Below the pieces are notes generated by a model. That model was not told the origin of the DNA. It ran no database searches and worked only from the letters and a program-made list of their open reading frames with translations. A stretch of 10,029 bases of DNA from Xanthobacteraceae bacterium (lineage in GTDB: Bacteria > Pseudomonadota > Alphaproteobacteria > Rhizobiales > Xanthobacteraceae), in NCBI GenBank assembly GCA_030648135.1, contig JAUSIF010000231.1, forward strand, positions 1-10,029, given 5' to 3'. Every line of letters begins with the position of its first letter. Within the stretch, counting starts at the first letter, position 1. Of this stretch, positions 6,923-10,029 are shown one piece after another. The translations under genes and the position numbers were made by a program.

Positions 6923-7846
6923 TCAGCCCGGCCGTACGGCCGCGGCGACCTCGGCGGCGAAATCCTGCTCCTGCTTCTCGACGCCCTCGCCCAAGGCGTA
7001 ACGCACATATCCCGCGATCTTGATCGGCGCGCCGGCCTGGGCTTCCGCTTCCTTCAACGCCTGCGCGACCGATTTCGACGGATCGTGGACATAGGCCTGA
7101 TCCAGCAGACAGACCTCCTTGTAGAAGGTCTTGAGGCCGCTATCGACGATTTTTTCGATCACGTTGGCGGGCTTGCCCGCGGCGCGCGCCTTGTCGGCGA
7201 GCACGTCGCGCTCGCGCGCGATCACCGCCGGAGCGAGCGCGGCGGACTCGATCGCCTGCGGATTGGCCGCCGCCACGTGCATCGCCAGCTTGCGGCCGAA
7301 CTCGGCGAGCGCGTCGGCCTTGCCCTTGAATTCGAGCGCGACCAGGACGCCGATCCGGCCGAGACCCTCGGCCATCGAATTGTGCATATAGCAGCCGATC
7401 GTGCCCGCGCCGACCGACAACATGGCGGCACGGCGCAGGTTCAGATTTTCTCCGATGGTGGCGATGCCCGCTGCGATCGCTTCGGCGATGGTGCCGGAGC
7501 CCGCTTTCGCCGCCTTGATCTTCTCCACGTCGGCGCCGTGATGCAGCGCGGCCTGCGTGATCAATTTCACCAGACCCTGGAAATGATCGTTGCGGGCGAC
7601 GAAATCGGTCTCCGAATTGACCTCGACCACGACGCCCTTGCCGCCGGCGACCGTCAATCCGACCAGCCCTTCGGCGGCGATGCGGCCCGCCTTCTTGGCG
7701 GCCTTGGCCAGCCCCTTCTTGCGCAACCAGACCACCGCGGCTTCCAGATCGCCCTTGCTCTCGCTGAGCGCGGTCTTGCAATCCATCATGCCGGCGCCGG
7801 TCTGCTCGCGCAGTTCCTTCACCAGGCTCGCGCTGATCTCGGCCAT
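6923..7846 (-). CDS. tsf: Translation elongation factor Ts
   Basis: EF-Ts is the nucleotide exchange factor that releases GDP from EF-Tu. The 307-residue protein has the N-terminal UBA-like module with REQTGAGMMDCKTALSE at 13-29. The core motif ETDFVARN at 79-86 contains the residues that wedge into EF-Tu. The dimerisation repeats follow, and EKIVDSGLKTFYKEVCLLDQ lies at 231-250. Length is typical for Hyphomicrobiales and longer than the E. coli protein (283). The ATG at 7846 lies eight bases after the rpsB stop. Its ribosome site GAGG (7853-7856) overlaps that stop, so tsf is probably translated by ribosomes leaving rpsB. Longer in-frame readings to 8275 run through rpsB and are not real. 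In E. coli S2 represses rpsB and tsf together; a similar arrangement is plausible here. Confidence 0.97.
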   Translation of the reverse strand: MAEISASLVKELREQTGAGMMDCKTALSESKGDLEAAVVWLRKKGLAKAAKKAGRIAAEGLVGLTVAGGKGVVVEVNSETDFVARNDHFQGLVKLITQAALHHGADVEKIKAAKAGSGTIAEAIAAGIATIGENLNLRRAAMLSVGAGTIGCYMHNSMAEGLGRIGVLVALEFKGKADALAEFGRKLAMHVAAANPQAIESAALAPAVIARERDVLADKARAAGKPANVIEKIVDSGLKTFYKEVCLLDQAYVHDPSKSVAQALKEAEAQAGAPIKIAGYVRYALGEGVEKQEQDFAAEVAAAVRPG

Positions 7847-7852
7847 CGCGAA

Positions 7853-7857
7853 CCTCA
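7853..7857 (-). promoter_or_regulatory. tsf ribosome site overlapping the rpsB stop codon
   Basis: The minus strand reads TGAGG, in which TGA is the rpsB stop and GAGG is the tsf Shine-Dalgarno, six bases before the tsf ATG. The overlap suggests translational coupling of S2 and EF-Ts. Confidence 0.7.
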
Positions 7858-8850
7858 CTCCGTCTCGGCGGAGAGTGCTTTCGCCTGCGCGATCCAGCCT
7901 TCGACGCGGCCGGGCAAGCCCACGATCTCGCCGATGCGGTGCGCGTCCTTCTCGGCGAGCGAGGCGACCTGCCAATAATGGAACATGCCGAGGTCGTTGA
8001 GCTGCTTCTCGACCTCGGGGCTGACGGCGGTGAGCTTCTTGAGATCGTCGGGCGCGCCGCGCGGGCCCGGCAGCTGCTCGAAGGCCCACTCGGGTTCCTG
8101 CGGCAATTCTTCGACCATCGGCTCCGCGACGGCGCCGATATCGACCCCGCGCTCGCCCTGGGCGCGGGAAATGCCGTCGATCGCGGCCTTGGCCACCAGA
8201 TCGCAATAGAGCGTGATGGCACGGCCGGCATCGTCGTTGCCCGGGATCGGAAAAGTAATGCCGTCCGGATCGCAATTGGTATCGATGATCGCCGCCACCG
8301 GAATATTGAGGCGCTTCGCTTCCTTGATGGCGATGTCTTCCTTCTTGGTGTCGATGACGAAGACCATGTCCGGCAGCCCGCCCATGTCGCGGATGCCGCC
8401 GAGCGAGCGCTCGAGCTTTACCTTCTCGCGCGCGAGCGTGAGGCGCTCCTTCTTGGTGTAGGCGGCGCCGGCCTCGCTCGCGAGCATCTCCTCGATCTGC
8501 TTCAGGCGCGAGATCGAGTGCGAGATGGTCTTCCAGTTGGTGAGCGTGCCGCCGAGCCAGCGCGAATTGACGAAATACTGCGCCGAGCGCTTGGCGGCGT
8601 CGGCGATCGGCTCGGAGGCCTGCCGCTTGGTGCCGACATAGAGGATGCGGCCGCCCTTGGCCACGGTGTCGGCGATCGCCTGCAACGCCTTATGCAGCAG
8701 CGGCACGGTCTGGGCGAGGTCGATGATGTGGATCTTGTTGCGGGTGCCGAAGATGAACGAAGCCATCTTCGGATTCCAGCGGTGCGATTGATGACCAAAA
8801 TGAACGCCAGCTTCGAGAAGCTGGCGCATGGTGAAGTCGGGCAGCGCCAT
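7855..8850 (-). CDS. rpsB: 30S ribosomal protein S2 with C-terminal extension
   Basis: S2 is a late-assembling 30S protein that sits between head and body of the subunit and helps bind S1. The core (about 1-235) is typical: MALPDFTMRQLLEAGVHFGH at 1-20, RWNPKM at 24-29, YVGTKRQA at 71-78, VNSRWLGGTLTNW at 94-106, IRDMGGLPD at 153-161 and PVAAIIDTNCDPD at 184-196. After an acidic/proline linker (about 240-265) comes a tail of some 60 residues (about 267-327) that reads like a helix-hairpin-helix module: DDLKKLTAVSPEVEKQLNDL, then FHYWQVASLAEKDAHRIGEI. E. coli S2 is only about 240 residues; a length near 331 is characteristic of the Bradyrhizobium/Rhodopseudomonas side of Hyphomicrobiales. The ATG at 8850 has GGAG seven bases upstream (8858-8861). 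The preceding 103 bases are a predicted structured leader with its own promoter. Confidence 0.97.
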   Translation of the reverse strand: MALPDFTMRQLLEAGVHFGHQSHRWNPKMASFIFGTRNKIHIIDLAQTVPLLHKALQAIADTVAKGGRILYVGTKRQASEPIADAAKRSAQYFVNSRWLGGTLTNWKTISHSISRLKQIEEMLASEAGAAYTKKERLTLAREKVKLERSLGGIRDMGGLPDMVFVIDTKKEDIAIKEAKRLNIPVAAIIDTNCDPDGITFPIPGNDDAGRAITLYCDLVAKAAIDGISRAQGERGVDIGAVAEPMVEELPQEPEWAFEQLPGPRGAPDDLKKLTAVSPEVEKQLNDLGMFHYWQVASLAEKDAHRIGEIVGLPGRVEGWIAQAKALSAETE

Positions 8851-8871
8851 AACTGATCTCCGGTTAGCCTC

Positions 8872-8945
8872 CGCGGACCGAGCCGGACTTGGACAAGTCC
8901 AGCACCGGATGCGGTCCTTGGGGATCAAGGACCGCCTAGTCCGCG
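8872..8945 (-). promoter_or_regulatory. Predicted three-helix leader RNA upstream of rpsB
   Basis: The 5' untranslated region folds by eye into a three-way junction. The closing helix is 7 bp (8939-8945 with 8872-8878). Inside it, hairpin one has a perfect 10-bp stem GCGGTCCTTG / CAAGGACCGC (8926-8935 with 8911-8920) and a five-base loop. Hairpin two has a 6-bp stem GGACTT / AAGTCC (8895-8900 with 8885-8890) and the loop GUCC. The closing helix ends about ten bases before the Shine-Dalgarno and begins about eight bases after the predicted transcript start, so the fold occupies nearly the whole leader. Repeated GGAC/GTCC units would allow alternative pairings. No U run follows any stem, so these are not terminators. 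In E. coli and relatives, S2 binds a leader RNA to repress rpsB-tsf; I propose an analogous role here. The helices are seen directly, the function is inferred. Confidence 0.5.
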
Positions 8946-8959
8946 TGCGAGATGAAGGG

Positions 8960-8988
8960 CTTATAGGCGGGGGATTTGTGCGGCGCAA
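8960..8988 (-). promoter_or_regulatory. Candidate sigma-70-type promoter for rpsB-tsf
   Basis: On the minus strand TTGCGC (8983-8988) and TATAAG (8960-8965) are spaced by exactly 17 bases. The -10 box matches TATAAT at five of six positions; the -35 box matches only its TTG. The start of transcription should be near the A at 8953, just before the leader's closing helix. It lies in the spacer, beginning 14 bases after the dnaE stop, where one expects a strong promoter for ribosomal protein genes. Confidence 0.55.
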
Positions 8989-9002
8989 GGGCGGCGCCTG
9001 CC

Positions 9003-10029
9003 TCACATCTCCTGCACCGCGATCACGCCCGGCACCGTTTTCATCGCGCCGGCGATCTGCGGCGAAATCGGATAGCGGCCGGGCAGCTTGACCTCGACCT
9101 CCGATTGCCCGCCTCCGAGCACGAGCACGATGCTGACCTCGCCGGTGCCCTCGCCTTTCCCGTTGGCGCCGCCATTCAGGCGCTTGGCCACCTGCTCGAT
9201 CGGATCGGTGGAGCCCACGAACACGCGCAAGCCCCGCTGCGTGCGCGCCGCCGCCTGGTCGAGCGACTCCACATGATGCACGCGCACCCGCACCTCGTCG
9301 CCCTGCGCCTCGGCGCCGACCTGCAACAGCACCGCCGTGCCGGGCTCCAACAGATCGCGGAACTGCGCCAGCCCTTCGGAAAAGATCACCGCCTCGAAAT
9401 GCCCGGTCGGATCGGAGAATTCGAGCACGCCCATCTTGCTGCCGGTGCGGGTGCGGCGCTCGACCCGCGACACCACGGTGGCGGCGAGCCGGCCGGCGGT
9501 GGCGCCCGCCTTCACGCTTTTCACGAATTCGGCCCAGGCCTGCACCCGAAGTCTGGCCAACGCCGCCGCATAGTCGTCGAGCGGATGCCCGGAGAGAAAA
9601 AATCCGATCGCGTCATATTCGCGATTGAGCCGTTCGGCCGGAAGCCATTCCTCGACCTCGTGGATTTGCAAGGCACGGGACCCGCCGCCGCCAAACAGTT
9701 CGGACTGGCCGGAGACGGCGTCGGCGCCCGTGCGCTGGGCGTGTGCGAGCATCGCATCGATCGCGCCGAAGGCGCGTGCGCGGTTGGGTTCCAGGCAATC
9801 GAGCGCGCCGGCGGCGACCAGGCTTTCGAAGGTGCGCTTGTTGACGGTGCGGGCGTCGATGCGCGCCGCGAAATCGGCGACATCGGCGAACGGCTTCTCG
9901 CCACGCGCCGCCACGATCGCATCGACCGTGTGCGCGCCCACGCCGCGCAGCGCGGCGAGCGCATAGACGATGCTGCCGTCGGCCACTTCGAAATCGCGCT
10001 TGGAGCGATTGACCGAGGGCGGCTCCAGC
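9003..10029 (-). CDS. dnaE: DNA polymerase III alpha subunit, C-terminal part (5' end cut by window edge)
   Basis: DnaE is the replicative polymerase catalytic subunit. Only the last 342 residues are in the window; the PHP, palm and fingers lie beyond the right edge. The visible part opens with LEPPSVNRSKRDFEV, the conserved phrase before the tandem helix-hairpin-helix region (YALAALRGVGAHTVDAIVAA, 9912-9965). Next come AGALDCL, then QSELF at 9693-9707, which fits the internal beta-clamp binding motif (QADMF in E. coli). The segment LNREYDAIGFFLSGHPLDDY follows. An OB fold begins near ATVVSRVERRTRTGSKMGVL and includes FSDPTGHFEAVIFSE. A small C-terminal domain ends in VIAVQEM. The reading frame is open to the window edge with no internal start needed. 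It is transcribed toward rpsB, and no intrinsic terminator is visible after its stop, so some read-through into rpsB is likely. Confidence 0.96.
   Translation of the reverse strand, partial: LEPPSVNRSKRDFEVADGSIVYALAALRGVGAHTVDAIVAARGEKPFADVADFAARIDARTVNKRTFESLVAAGALDCLEPNRARAFGAIDAMLAHAQRTGADAVSGQSELFGGGGSRALQIHEVEEWLPAERLNREYDAIGFFLSGHPLDDYAAALARLRVQAWAEFVKSVKAGATAGRLAATVVSRVERRTRTGSKMGVLEFSDPTGHFEAVIFSEGLAQFRDLLEPGTAVLLQVGAEAQGDEVRVRVHHVESLDQAAARTQRGLRVFVGSTDPIEQVAKRLNGGANGKGEGTGEVSIVLVLGGGQSEVEVKLPGRYPISPQIAGAMKTVPGVIAVQEM

Noticed and set aside
7846..8275. Upstream extensions of tsf (to 8275), rpsB (to 9006) and pyrH (to 7008)
   Set aside because: The added residues are shadow translations of the upstream gene or leader, and each gene has a well-placed Shine-Dalgarno at the shorter start.
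8911..8935. 10-bp hairpin considered as a dnaE terminator
   Set aside because: No run of U follows on either strand, and it lies downstream of the predicted rpsB promoter within the leader fold.
8872..8945. Cloverleaf-like fold considered as a tRNA
   Set aside because: It has a 7-bp closing stem but only two internal hairpins, no T-loop sequence, no anticodon loop of seven bases and no 3' acceptor layout.
1..10029. CRISPR arrays, insertion sequences, tRNA/rRNA genes, attachment sites
   Set aside because: No regularly spaced direct repeats, transposase-like proteins, terminal inverted repeats or RNA gene signatures were seen on either strand.

Overview
The window is a continuous run of housekeeping genes from a high-GC alphaproteobacterium, most likely of the order Hyphomicrobiales (Rhizobiales). 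The assignment rests on three things: the gene order frr-uppS-cdsA-dxr-rseP-bamA following rpsB-tsf-pyrH; a ribosomal protein S2 of 331 residues carrying the C-terminal extension seen in that group; and an RseP with a single PDZ domain. All genes lie on the minus strand, so transcription runs from the right end of the window to the left. No mobile element, CRISPR array, rRNA, tRNA or accessory gene was found.

Read in the direction of transcription, the window opens with the 3' part of dnaE (DNA polymerase III alpha, cut by the right edge). A 152-base spacer follows. It holds a good sigma-70-type promoter candidate just after the dnaE stop, then a predicted three-helix leader RNA directly upstream of rpsB. 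Next come the translation genes rpsB (S2) and tsf (EF-Ts), pyrH (UMP kinase) and frr (ribosome recycling factor). After these come the envelope-precursor genes: uppS (undecaprenyl diphosphate synthase), cdsA (CDP-diacylglycerol synthase), dxr (first committed step of the MEP isoprenoid pathway) and rseP (intramembrane protease). After a 216-base spacer with a strong hairpin comes bamA (outer-membrane protein assembly), cut by the left edge at the end of its POTRA region.

Most spacers from rpsB to rseP are 8 to 44 bases and have recognisable Shine-Dalgarno sequences, so this looks like one operon with internal coupling. The exceptions are pyrH-frr (73 bases, with competing short hairpins) and rseP-bamA (216 bases). 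In combined role, pyrH feeds pyrimidine nucleotides including the CTP used by CdsA. Dxr starts the pathway to the isoprenoid diphosphates used by UppS. UppS and CdsA make the lipid carrier and phospholipid precursor, and RseP and BamA act on the envelope.

I found no new enzyme system here. The points most worth a second look are regulatory: the structured rpsB leader, the hairpin before bamA, and the alternative hairpins before frr. The helix-hairpin-helix-like tail on S2 is a further point of interest.
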